Of a stretch of DNA of 64,000 nt, positions 8,345 through 14,305 are shown piece after piece. The DNA comes from Thermocrinis minervae (GTDB lineage Bacteria > Aquificota > Aquificia > Aquificales > Aquificaceae), in contig NZ_LT670846.1 of the NCBI RefSeq assembly GCF_900142435.1, positions 1,082,750 through 1,146,749 on the forward strand, read 5' to 3'. How positions within the stretch are numbered: position 1 is the stretch's first letter; each line of letters opens with the position of its first letter. The translations under genes and the position numbers were made by a program. The notes beneath the pieces were generated by a model that searched no databases, was not told the DNA's origin, and saw nothing but the letters and a program-made list of their open reading frames with translations.

Positions 8345-8558
8345 GCCAGCAAAAGTTTTGTTTTATAAATGGGATGATGGATTTAAATATTTAGGAGCGG
8401 TTCAATTAAGCTCAGGCTACGCTACTAAAAAGACTCTCCTTCATCCTTATATATCTCCAGATGAATCTATTGTAGCATTTCCAATCATAACAAATATTTT
8501 AAATGTTGGACCTAATTTTTACATTGATATCTATAAACTTAAAATTGAAAGGAGGTAG
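8319..8558 (+). CDS. C-terminal part of the frameshifted beta-propeller-like protein
   Basis: A 79-codon frame (VLFYKWDDGFKYLGAV, YISPDESIVAFPIITN, YIDIYKLKIERR) that continues the propeller-like pattern of the 7400 ORF in the +1 frame. SPDESIVAF parallels SPNGEYLAL in the first part. The nominal start has no ribosome binding site and overlaps the upstream frame just behind A7. I read it as the displaced 3' end of that gene, not an independent protein. Confidence 0.6.
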   Translation: MKKSNKLNKPAKVLFYKWDDGFKYLGAVQLSSGYATKKTLLHPYISPDESIVAFPIITNILNVGPNFYIDIYKLKIERR

Positions 8559-8563
8559 GAAAA

Positions 8564-8686
8564 ATGAACTACAATCCTGGACCACAATTTAGAAAAACCT
8601 CAGGTTATGGAAGGCGAATACACCCGATAACAGGCAAGCCAAATAGGTTGCTATATAATTTTACTCAAAGAAGGGTGTGGGTATGA
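8564..8686 (+). pseudogene. M23 peptidase effector remnant fused to QRRVWV tail
   Basis: A 40-codon frame with a strong AAAGGAGG site upstream. It contains SGYGRRIHPITGK, the typical opening of LytM/M23 endopeptidase domains, just before the first zinc-ligand histidine of that family. It then passes directly into NRLLYNFTQRRVWV, matching the tail of the 10202 effector. The catalytic domain has been deleted in frame, while the start signals and the TGA/ATG overlap with the next gene are intact. Confidence 0.65.
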
Positions 8687-8689
8687 AAA
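8651..8689 (+). repeat. QRRVWV box, copy 4
   Basis: This copy has TATAAT at 8654-8659, 23 nt before the ATG at 8683, and an AAAGAAGGG ribosome binding site (one change from the other copies). Its similarity to copy 5 extends upstream through taggttgc, so both derive from the same effector C-terminus. Confidence 0.8.
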
Positions 8690-9624
8690 AGGTTTTTAAA
8701 AACTTTGTTCTAACGGTTGTTTTGGTTTTGGCGTTTGTTAGAGTTGGTTTTGGGGAGGAAAAACAGGGAGGGCAAATTGAGAAAAAATACCCTCCGTATC
8801 CTGATGTATGGGAATGGATGTTCCCTATAGAGAAGGGTACATACATTGCCCCTTCCTTGATAAAATTACAAACTGGTGATTATGTAGTTATAAAAAGAAG
8901 ATTTATAGGTGCTACAATTACAAGTGAAAAAAGTATTCCAGTTGCCTGTTATCTTCTTTTTGAAAATCAACAATTACCAATGGATGAATGCGAAAAATTA
9001 CATGACTGTGCCATATACAATAAAAACTGTGATTTTCTTAAACAGAAGAATGCCAAGATTATCGAAGAGTCTTACCTTAAAGATGAATTTCCTATATACA
9101 GTGGTGACGTTATGCTTGATCTTGGTGGCATAAGCATGGGCTCTCCTAAATGCTCAATGGGATACAAATCAATTGTATTAAAGAATGTAAAAGAGAATAA
9201 AATTATCTTATCCGTTGTGCCTGTTTATCTTTATGATAAGCCTATAAAAGTATATATAAATCCTTATTGTGAATGGAATTGGGACTATAACTATAGTAAG
9301 GATTATATTCTCTCACCGATCTCATTCGGAGATGTTTTTTCGGGTATTTATCCCTTAGAAGATGGCAATTTTCTGATGAAGATTAATATGGGAAAAAGCG
9401 GTGTGTACTTTATAAGATTCGACAGTATGATGCAGACAAAAAGTTCTATAGTTGGAAGAAGAATTTTCTTCATTAAAGAGGATGAATTCAAGAAGTTAAT
9501 GTTTAAACAAGTAAATGTCCGAGAAGATGAGCTGCATCCCTATAGTGATTACGAGATATATAAGAATATTTTAAACTACATCAAATCTAAATACTTAAAA
9601 AACTCAAAAGGGGGTAAACCATGA
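8683..9624 (+). CDS. Exported hypothetical protein, candidate immunity to an M23-type effector
   Basis: 313 residues from the ATG at 8683. Its signal-peptide DNA is almost identical to that of the 11871 gene ([21 protein letters not shown] versus RNFVLTVVLVLTFIGIGFGQE), while the mature parts are unrelated. The mature protein is aromatic-rich with several Cys (MDECEKLHDC, YNKNCDF, NPYCEWNWDY). It follows the M23 remnant and overlaps the next gene (ATGA), forming a pair with the 9621 membrane protein. No family is recognised; the immunity role is inferred from context. Confidence 0.75.
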   Translation: MKKVFKNFVLTVVLVLAFVRVGFGEEKQGGQIEKKYPPYPDVWEWMFPIEKGTYIAPSLIKLQTGDYVVIKRRFIGATITSEKSIPVACYLLFENQQLPMDECEKLHDCAIYNKNCDFLKQKNAKIIEESYLKDEFPIYSGDVMLDLGGISMGSPKCSMGYKSIVLKNVKENKIILSVVPVYLYDKPIKVYINPYCEWNWDYNYSKDYILSPISFGDVFSGIYPLEDGNFLMKINMGKSGVYFIRFDSMMQTKSSIVGRRIFFIKEDEFKKLMFKQVNVREDELHPYSDYEIYKNILNYIKSKYLKNSKGGKP

Positions 9625-9649
9625 ATAACTATATGACTGAAGAAAAGCC
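9613..9649 (+). repeat. MNNYMTEEK repeat, copy 1
   Basis: A ggtaaacc leader plus the first codons of the 9621 gene, duplicated at 12499-12545 after another exported-protein gene. Confidence 0.75.
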
Positions 9650-10199
9650 AATCATGGTTTTAAAATATCAACCATTAAGAGTTATAAGTTTTATTATGTT
9701 TCTAGGAATACCTGCTATAGGAATGGGTTTTATAGGATTATTATTTATGTCTAAAGAACACTCTAAAAATCTATTTGATTACTATTTCGTAAAATATTTT
9801 GGCTCAGTTTGGATTATTATAATAGGGAGTTATTTAGTTATTGATTTAGTTAATACAGATAGGATAGAACTATATAAAAATAAGATTGTAAAGATATACC
9901 GAATACCATTGTTTAGTGATAAGAAAGAGATTTATTTAAATAATGATACTCATATCTTTATGACTTGGTCTAGTATCAGATTATACGATAAAAAGCCTAC
10001 TATTACAAATAGGATAATAAGTTTTCTTTTTATATTTTTCAGCAATGCATTTTTTATTCACATAAATAGGTTTAATAAAAAAGACCAAGAACGATTTGCT
10101 GACTTTTTATCAGAAATTTCAGGAAGGCCTAAAGAATATTTTTTGTATAGATCTGATAGCTCTATAAAACCTTTAATTATCAAAAACAAGGAGGTTTAG
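9621..10199 (+). CDS. Small membrane protein of the island (two helices)
   Basis: 192 residues. The ATG overlaps the upstream stop (ATGA). Two hydrophobic segments lie near residues 21-47 and 62-80, followed by a basic cytoplasmic-looking part (KKEIYLNNDTHIFMTWSSIRLYDKK) whose strands recall bacterial PH-like domains, and a third hydrophobic stretch near RIISFLFIFFSNAFFIHI. The family is not recognised. Its first ten or so codons recur at 12507 behind another exported-protein gene, so an exported protein plus membrane protein pair seems to be a repeating unit of the array. A membrane-located immunity function is inference. Confidence 0.72.
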   Translation: MNNYMTEEKPIMVLKYQPLRVISFIMFLGIPAIGMGFIGLLFMSKEHSKNLFDYYFVKYFGSVWIIIIGSYLVIDLVNTDRIELYKNKIVKIYRIPLFSDKKEIYLNNDTHIFMTWSSIRLYDKKPTITNRIISFLFIFFSNAFFIHINRFNKKDQERFADFLSEISGRPKEYFLYRSDSSIKPLIIKNKEV

Positions 10200-10201
10200 G
10201 T

Positions 10202-11293
10202 ATGGCAGAGCAAAGAAATAATAATCAGGAAAATATTGTGGATGCAATGAAACCTACTCCTATGGACATTCCATCAAGCTTAAACACTTTTTTATCAGCA
10301 TTAGCTGAAAAATCTCTTGATAAACTTATAGGAGAGAGTGAGCAATTTATAGATACAAGGGCATTACCGAATGCATTAGCTACTAAGTTTACTGCTATTG
10401 ATCTATTGATGACATATGTTTCTTATGAAGAAAAACTACAAGAAGGTAAGACAAAACAAGAAGCTATAGGAGAAGCTTTAGCAGAAACTTTAGGTGGAAC
10501 TTTGGGAGGAGCTGTAGGTGGATCTCTTTTTGGACCTGTTGGAGCAGTTGGAGGAGCTTATATTGTTTCACGAGTTGGTTTATTTACCTGGGATAAATTT
10601 ATGGATTTTCTTAAAGCTTTAGCGGAATGGTCGGTACAGAGGGAATCAGAAGAGTCAATCCAAACGGAAATAAACACGGAGCAGAATGTTAATTCATATG
10701 CCGAAAAAGCTCGCTCCAATCTCAGAGAAGCCACACGTATCATTCCTCTTATATTTGACCCCCTTGTGATAGACCTTGATGGAGATGGGATAGAACTGAC
10801 AGATATTAATGACTCCACTGCCATGTTTGACCTTTCTGGCTCTGGGTTTGCAAACAAAGTGGGATGGATAAGCAAGGATGATGGATTTTTGGTTTTGGAT
10901 AAAAATAACGATAACAGAATAAACGACATCTCTGAGATGTTTGGAAATGCCACTCAGTCTGGCTTTGCTATGCTTTCTCTTTATGACACAAACAGAGACG
11001 GTAGAATTGATGCCTTTGATGATGTGTTTAAGAACCTCAAAGTATGGCAGGACAAAAATGCAGACGGAAGAACTGATGAAGGAGAGCTTAGAAGCCTCTC
11101 TGAGCTTGGAATAAAATCCATAAACTTAAACACTAAAAAGACAAACATAAATCAAGGTGGAAACCAGATAACAGAGATAGGTACAGTTGAAAAGGAAGAT
11201 GGCACAAAAACGCAAGCTGGCAATGTGAATTTTGAGCTTGATAGGCTTTATAGGTTGCCATATAATTTTACTCAAAGGAGGGTGTGGGTATGA
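10202..11293 (+). CDS. Effector with glycine-zipper segment and EF-hand/RTX-like Ca-binding module
   Basis: 363 residues without a signal peptide, preceded by AAGGAGG. Residues about 90-127 form a small-residue-rich hydrophobic stretch (LGGTLGGAVGGSLFGPVGAVGG), a glycine zipper typical of membrane-inserting peptides. Residues 186-300 carry four acidic calcium-binding loops: [40 protein letters not shown] and DKNADGRTDEGEL. This module is known from large RTX/hemolysin-type secreted proteins. The C-terminus is YNFTQRRVWV. The stop overlaps the LprI-like gene start. Secretion by a type I system and pore formation are plausible but unproven, and no secretion genes are nearby. Confidence 0.8.
   Translation: MAEQRNNNQENIVDAMKPTPMDIPSSLNTFLSALAEKSLDKLIGESEQFIDTRALPNALATKFTAIDLLMTYVSYEEKLQEGKTKQEAIGEALAETLGGTLGGAVGGSLFGPVGAVGGAYIVSRVGLFTWDKFMDFLKALAEWSVQRESEESIQTEINTEQNVNSYAEKARSNLREATRIIPLIFDPLVIDLDGDGIELTDINDSTAMFDLSGSGFANKVGWISKDDGFLVLDKNNDNRINDISEMFGNATQSGFAMLSLYDTNRDGRIDAFDDVFKNLKVWQDKNADGRTDEGELRSLSELGIKSINLNTKKTNINQGGNQITEIGTVEKEDGTKTQAGNVNFELDRLYRLPYNFTQRRVWV
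10697..10861 (+). repeat. Effector core repeat, copy B
   Basis: The long copy of the shared effector core (see 6521-6673), encoding YAEKARSNLRE to SGSGFANKV. It continues into an intact EF-hand module, which copy A lacks. Confidence 0.9.
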
Positions 11294-11299
11294 GAAGGG
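11261..11299 (+). repeat. QRRVWV box, copy 5
   Basis: TATAAT at 11261-11266 lies 23 nt before the ATG at 11290, with AAAGGAGGG between. It encodes the intact effector tail YNFTQRRVWV, whose stop overlaps the next start. Confidence 0.85.
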
Positions 11300-11721
11300 T
11301 TTTTAAAAGCCTGGTGTTAGTGTTTGTTTTGGTTTTTGTTTTTGTTGTGGTTAGCTTTAGTGAAGAAAAACAAGAAAAGCATCCTATTGATGTATGGCTT
11401 GAAAAATGTATAGAGAAAGATTCTTCAACTGCTGAAATGATAAACTGCTCCAATAAAGCTTATGAAATGTGGGATAAAGAGCTCAATAGAGTATATCAAG
11501 AACTTATGAAAAAGCTTTCTCCAGAAGAAAAGGAATTACTTAAAGAAAGCCAAAGGCAATGGCTTAAGTTCAGAGATGCAGAGTTTAGGTTTATAAATCA
11601 AATATATGGATATGAAGGTGGTTTTTATCATACACAAAGAATAGGTAGCAAAATTGACTTGGTTAGAGAGAGAGTTTTACATCTATTGGATTATCTAAAA
11701 GAAAAAATGATTTCTAATTAA
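11290..11721 (+). CDS. LprI-family (DUF1311) lysozyme-inhibitor-like exported protein
   Basis: 143 residues from the ATG at 11290. A signal peptide occupies residues 1 to about 24. The mature part is an LprI/DUF1311 domain: Cys40 and Cys53 frame the conserved MINCSNKAYEMWDKELNRVY, followed by SQRQWLKFRDAEFRF. Members of this family include periplasmic or surface inhibitors of lysozyme, giving a functional argument that these exported genes protect against muralytic effectors. It is translationally coupled to the 10202 effector and followed by a GH108 muramidase remnant. Whether it inhibits either is not shown by the sequence. Confidence 0.9.
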   Translation: MRRVFKSLVLVFVLVFVFVVVSFSEEKQEKHPIDVWLEKCIEKDSSTAEMINCSNKAYEMWDKELNRVYQELMKKLSPEEKELLKESQRQWLKFRDAEFRFINQIYGYEGGFYHTQRIGSKIDLVRERVLHLLDYLKEKMISN

Positions 11722-11733
11722 GGAGGCATAGCC

Positions 11734-11826
11734 ATGGATGTATTCATGATGGCTCTTAAGTTTACAAAAAAGGCTGAAGGGGGATATGTAAATGATCCTG
11801 ATGATCCGGGTGGTCCTACGAAATAA
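11734..11826 (+). pseudogene. GH108 muramidase remnant (N-terminal 30 codons)
   Basis: A 30-codon frame with AAGGAGG upstream. It contains the opening of the glycosyl hydrolase 108 family, FTKKAEGGYVNDPDDPGG, including the catalytic-type Glu of the EGGY motif, then stops after PTK. The next 44 nt hold no continuation of the family. Another effector truncated to its start region, directly before an exported-protein gene. Confidence 0.65.
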
Positions 11827-11870
11827 AGATTTGATTATTAATGGACAAGGAAAGTTAGGAAGATATTGGT

Positions 11871-12503
11871 ATGAGAAGGGTTTTTAGAAACTTTGTTCTA
11901 ACGGTTGTTTTGGTTTTGACATTTATCGGGATTGGCTTTGGGCAGGAAAACCTAAAACCAAGAATAGATTATCAAGTAGTAAAAAGATTAGATTGTAAAC
12001 ACCTTAAAGTAACTCTAACTACTCACTGTCTCATTGAGGTTATGAATTCGGCATACAGAACATGTTTAGCAGATGATCAATATGTCCTTATAACAAATGA
12101 AAAAGAAAGCAAAAAACTAATAAACTCATCATCACCTAAATACAGCTTTGATATGTTTTCTGAATTTGTAGACGAAAATGAAGATATTGTTAATAAGAAG
12201 TTAAAGGATAAAAAAGTTTTAGATTATGAAATTTCAGAAGTGATGTGTTATACGGATAAAAAAGGGAAACCATACATAGGACTTGAGTATTACAGAGGAG
12301 GTAACTGTGCAGAGTGTACATACTTAGAAGTTTACGATGAATTTGGCAATCTTGTCATTTCAGATAGAGAGAAAATATCGCTAAGTAGAAAGAATCTTCC
12401 TTATAGTGAATATCATACTAAATTGAGACAAATTGCAAAAAATACAAAAAATAAAATGAAAAAGCTCGGTTTAGTAAAAGTTAAGAGTATAGAAGGGAGG
12501 TAA
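11871..12503 (+). CDS. Exported Cys-rich protein, paralogue of the 6703 gene, candidate immunity protein
   Basis: 210 residues; signal peptide MRRVFRNFVLTVVLVLTFIG. The mature domain is paralogous to the 6703 product, with aligned TTHC, SSSPKY, EVMCY, YYRGGNCAECTYLEVYDEFGN and SDREKI. The gene lacks the QRRVWV box of the other copies; its ribosome site is a weaker AGGAAG at 11857-11862. Two members behind two different hydrolases (NNPGN/LysM and GH108) suggest that this family protects against glycan-strand-cleaving enzymes, an inference from synteny only. Confidence 0.8.
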   Translation: MRRVFRNFVLTVVLVLTFIGIGFGQENLKPRIDYQVVKRLDCKHLKVTLTTHCLIEVMNSAYRTCLADDQYVLITNEKESKKLINSSSPKYSFDMFSEFVDENEDIVNKKLKDKKVLDYEISEVMCYTDKKGKPYIGLEYYRGGNCAECTYLEVYDEFGNLVISDREKISLSRKNLPYSEYHTKLRQIAKNTKNKMKKLGLVKVKSIEGR

Positions 12504-12506
12504 ACC

Positions 12507-12632
12507 ATGAATAACTATATGACAGAAGAAAAGCTAATCGCGGTTACGCCGCAGGCTTGTAAGACACTCTTTTATTATCTGTTCTTCCAGGATTTCGTAC
12601 AGGTCCAATATGTGAGTTCTCCTACCTTCTAG
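12507..12632 (+). pseudogene. Truncated copy of the 9621 membrane-protein gene
   Basis: The ggtaaaccatg leader and first codons (MNNYMTEEK) repeat those of the 9621 gene. Similarity ends near 12545; the frame then reads antisense through the selA remnant to a TAG at 12630. This marks the right-hand junction of the island with older chromosome. Confidence 0.6.
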
Positions 12633-12761
12633 TATCTCTTTCCTGAAGCTTTCCAACACTTTCCTGGCAGCGCTCTTTATGTAAACTTCTGGGTATTTGT
12701 CTCTGTACCTTTCTACGAGCTTTAATACTTGGGGCAGTTCCTTCAACAGTTCCTTTTTCAT
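12534..12761 (-). pseudogene. selA: selA 5' remnant (selenocysteine synthase N-terminal domain)
   Basis: A 75-codon frame starting MKKELLKELPQVLKLVERYR, with IKSAARKVLESFRKEILEGR and ending SLRRNRD. This resembles the N-terminal domain of L-seryl-tRNA(Sec) selenium transferase, where LRR is normally followed by the conserved VINATG motif opening the PLP domain. Here the sequence changes to island DNA at that point (near 12545), so the PLP domain is missing and the gene cannot make a working enzyme. The identity call rests on about 70 residues. It is divergent from the COG2187 kinase gene. Confidence 0.55.
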
Positions 12762-12764
12762 GTG

Positions 12765-12770
12765 TATAAT
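12765..12770 (+). promoter_or_regulatory. TATAAT -10 element for the COG2187 kinase gene
   Basis: A perfect TATAAT ends 9 nt before the GTG at 12780, implying a leaderless or nearly leaderless transcript. On the other strand TAACAT (12774-12769) is placed similarly for selA. Confidence 0.55.
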
Positions 12771-12779
12771 GTTAGCACC

Positions 12780-13742
12780 GTGGGGCTCATAGAGTACCTA
12801 AGCAGAGATCTTGGGGCAAAGGTAGTCCAAACCCACGCAAGCTGGGTGCTAATAACTCCGGACGTGGTCTACAAGATAAAAAAGCCTGTAAACTTTGGAT
12901 TCCTAGATTACTCTACCCTTGAGAAGAGAAAGGAAAATTGCCAAAAGGAGGTGATCCTAAACAGGAGGCTATGCCCTAACATCTACCTGGGGGTTGTTCC
13001 CATCAGCTTGGTAGACGGCAGGTACATGCTGGAGGATGACTCAAACGTGGTGGAGTATGCGGTCAAGATGAAGAGGATCCCAGAGGATAGCCTTCTTATA
13101 AACAGACTTCCAAGAACTACGCAGGAAGATGTAAGGATGGTGGCAAGGCTTTTGGTGGACTTCCATGCAAAGGCTGAAAGGAGGGACGAATGGGGAAGGC
13201 TTGAGGTGATGGAGTTTAACACGGATGAGAACTTTGTGCAAACGGAGAAGTACGTGGGCATAACCATAGAAAGAGAGGCATACAACTACATAAAAAAGAG
13301 GGTGGAGGAGTTTTACACTAAATACGAGGATATCTTTGAGAAGAGAATAAGGGAGGGCAAGATAAGGGATGGTCATGGGGATATAAGACTTGAGCACATA
13401 GCTTTTTTGAAAGAAGGGGTGTGCATATTTGACTGCATAGAGTTCAACGACAGGTTTAGGTGCGGAGATGTGATAAACGACATGTGCTTCCTCTCCATGG
13501 AGCTTGATTTTTACTCAAGGAGAGACCTATCGGAAGCATACGAAGAGGAGTACAAAAAACTTTCCAAGGATGAAGACTTTGACCTGCTTTTGAACTTCTT
13601 CAAAAGCTACAGAGCGTATGTAAGGGGAAAGGTCTACAGCTTCATGCTGGATGATCCACAGGTGGAGGATAAGGAAAAGTACAGGGACCTAGCCAGGAAG
13701 ATGTTTGCCCTCAGCCTGGAGTACACCAAGAGGATGCCCTAA
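12780..13742 (+). CDS. COG2187 aminoglycoside-phosphotransferase-fold kinase
   Basis: About 320 residues from the GTG at 12780. Upstream in-frame starts would place the TATAAT inside the gene. The protein-kinase-like fold is seen in VYKIKKPVNFGFLDYSTLEKR (nucleotide-binding Lys), DGHGDIRLEHI (catalytic loop, HGD) and IFDCIEFNDRFRCGDVINDMCFL (metal-binding region). This fits the COG2187 family of uncharacterised small-molecule kinases, often annotated as aminoglycoside phosphotransferase family; the substrate is unknown. The stop overlaps the convergent TPR lipoprotein gene by 4 bp. Confidence 0.85.
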   Translation: MGLIEYLSRDLGAKVVQTHASWVLITPDVVYKIKKPVNFGFLDYSTLEKRKENCQKEVILNRRLCPNIYLGVVPISLVDGRYMLEDDSNVVEYAVKMKRIPEDSLLINRLPRTTQEDVRMVARLLVDFHAKAERRDEWGRLEVMEFNTDENFVQTEKYVGITIEREAYNYIKKRVEEFYTKYEDIFEKRIREGKIRDGHGDIRLEHIAFLKEGVCIFDCIEFNDRFRCGDVINDMCFLSMELDFYSRRDLSEAYEEEYKKLSKDEDFDLLLNFFKSYRAYVRGKVYSFMLDDPQVEDKEKYRDLARKMFALSLEYTKRMP

Positions 13743-14260
13743 TCCAACCACCTGAGGGTTATTTCATAACCGCCCCTTACCCTGTAGCGGTTTTCCTCAA
13801 TGTAGACAACCAAGGGGTTGTTAGGATCGATGGCCTTTGCCTTCTCTACGTAGTATCTACCCTCTGCATACCTCCCTGAAAGGATGAGGGTAAGACCTAT
13901 GGTAGCGTAGACCCTGGATGTCCATGTTCTGTTGGGTGAATACCTTACTGCTGCAAAGAATCTATCATTGGCATCCGAGTAGTATCCACACATTCCTTGA
14001 GCTACACCTAGCCAGTAGAGAGCTTCAAAGTTCTCTGGGTTCTTCCTGAGAGACTTTTCAAACTCATGGATGGCCTGTTTGCAGTGACCCTTCCTAAGCT
14101 GCTTTTTGCCATTCTCCAGATTTTTGTCTGAGGCTACTATAGGCCCTGGTGGACGGCCTGTAGGTTGGGTAGGTTCGTCAGATACCACTACAGCGGTGCT
14201 GGTGCATGAAAAAAGAGCAAGCCCTAAAGATGCAAGCCCTATGGCGGCTTTTTTACCCAT
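13739..14260 (-). CDS. TPR-repeat lipoprotein
   Basis: 173 residues with a lipoprotein signal peptide ending LALFSC, lipidated at Cys19. A Pro/Thr-rich linker follows (TQPTGRPPGPI), then tetratricopeptide repeats from about residue 50 (GKKQLRKGHCKQAIHEFEKSLRKNPENFEALYWLG; later YAEGRYYVEKAKAIDPNNPLVV). TPR lipoproteins act as scaffolds on the inner face of the outer membrane or in the periplasm; the partner is unknown. A TAGAAT element (14274-14269) lies 8 nt upstream of the start, divergent from the ychF promoter. Confidence 0.82.
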   Translation of the reverse strand: MGKKAAIGLASLGLALFSCTSTAVVVSDEPTQPTGRPPGPIVASDKNLENGKKQLRKGHCKQAIHEFEKSLRKNPENFEALYWLGVAQGMCGYYSDANDRFFAAVRYSPNRTWTSRVYATIGLTLILSGRYAEGRYYVEKAKAIDPNNPLVVYIEENRYRVRGGYEITLRWLD

Positions 14261-14290
14261 GAGGGTATATTCTAAGCTGGAAGATGAAAT

Positions 14291-14296
14291 TATAAT
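14291..14296 (+). promoter_or_regulatory. TATAAT -10 element for ychF
   Basis: A perfect TATAAT ends 9 nt before the ychF ATG at 14306, and no Shine-Dalgarno sequence fits between. Confidence 0.55.
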
Positions 14297-14305
14297 TAAA
14301 AGTTT

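Noticed and set aside
5219-12545. Prophage lysis or tail module
   Set aside because: LysM, NNPGN and GH108 domains occur in phages, but there is no integrase, terminase, capsid or holin, and the genes alternate with signal-peptide proteins and EF-hand modules, which phages do not explain.
5219-12545. Insertion sequence or transposon carrying the island
   Set aside because: No transposase or resolvase frame and no terminal inverted repeats were seen at the pgsA or selA ends; the visible repeats are the internal boxes and gene parts.
12983-13397. Long minus-strand frames within the kinase gene and similar antisense frames elsewhere
   Set aside because: They lie opposite well-supported genes, have no recognisable domains or start signals, and are serine- or leucine-rich as expected from antisense reading.
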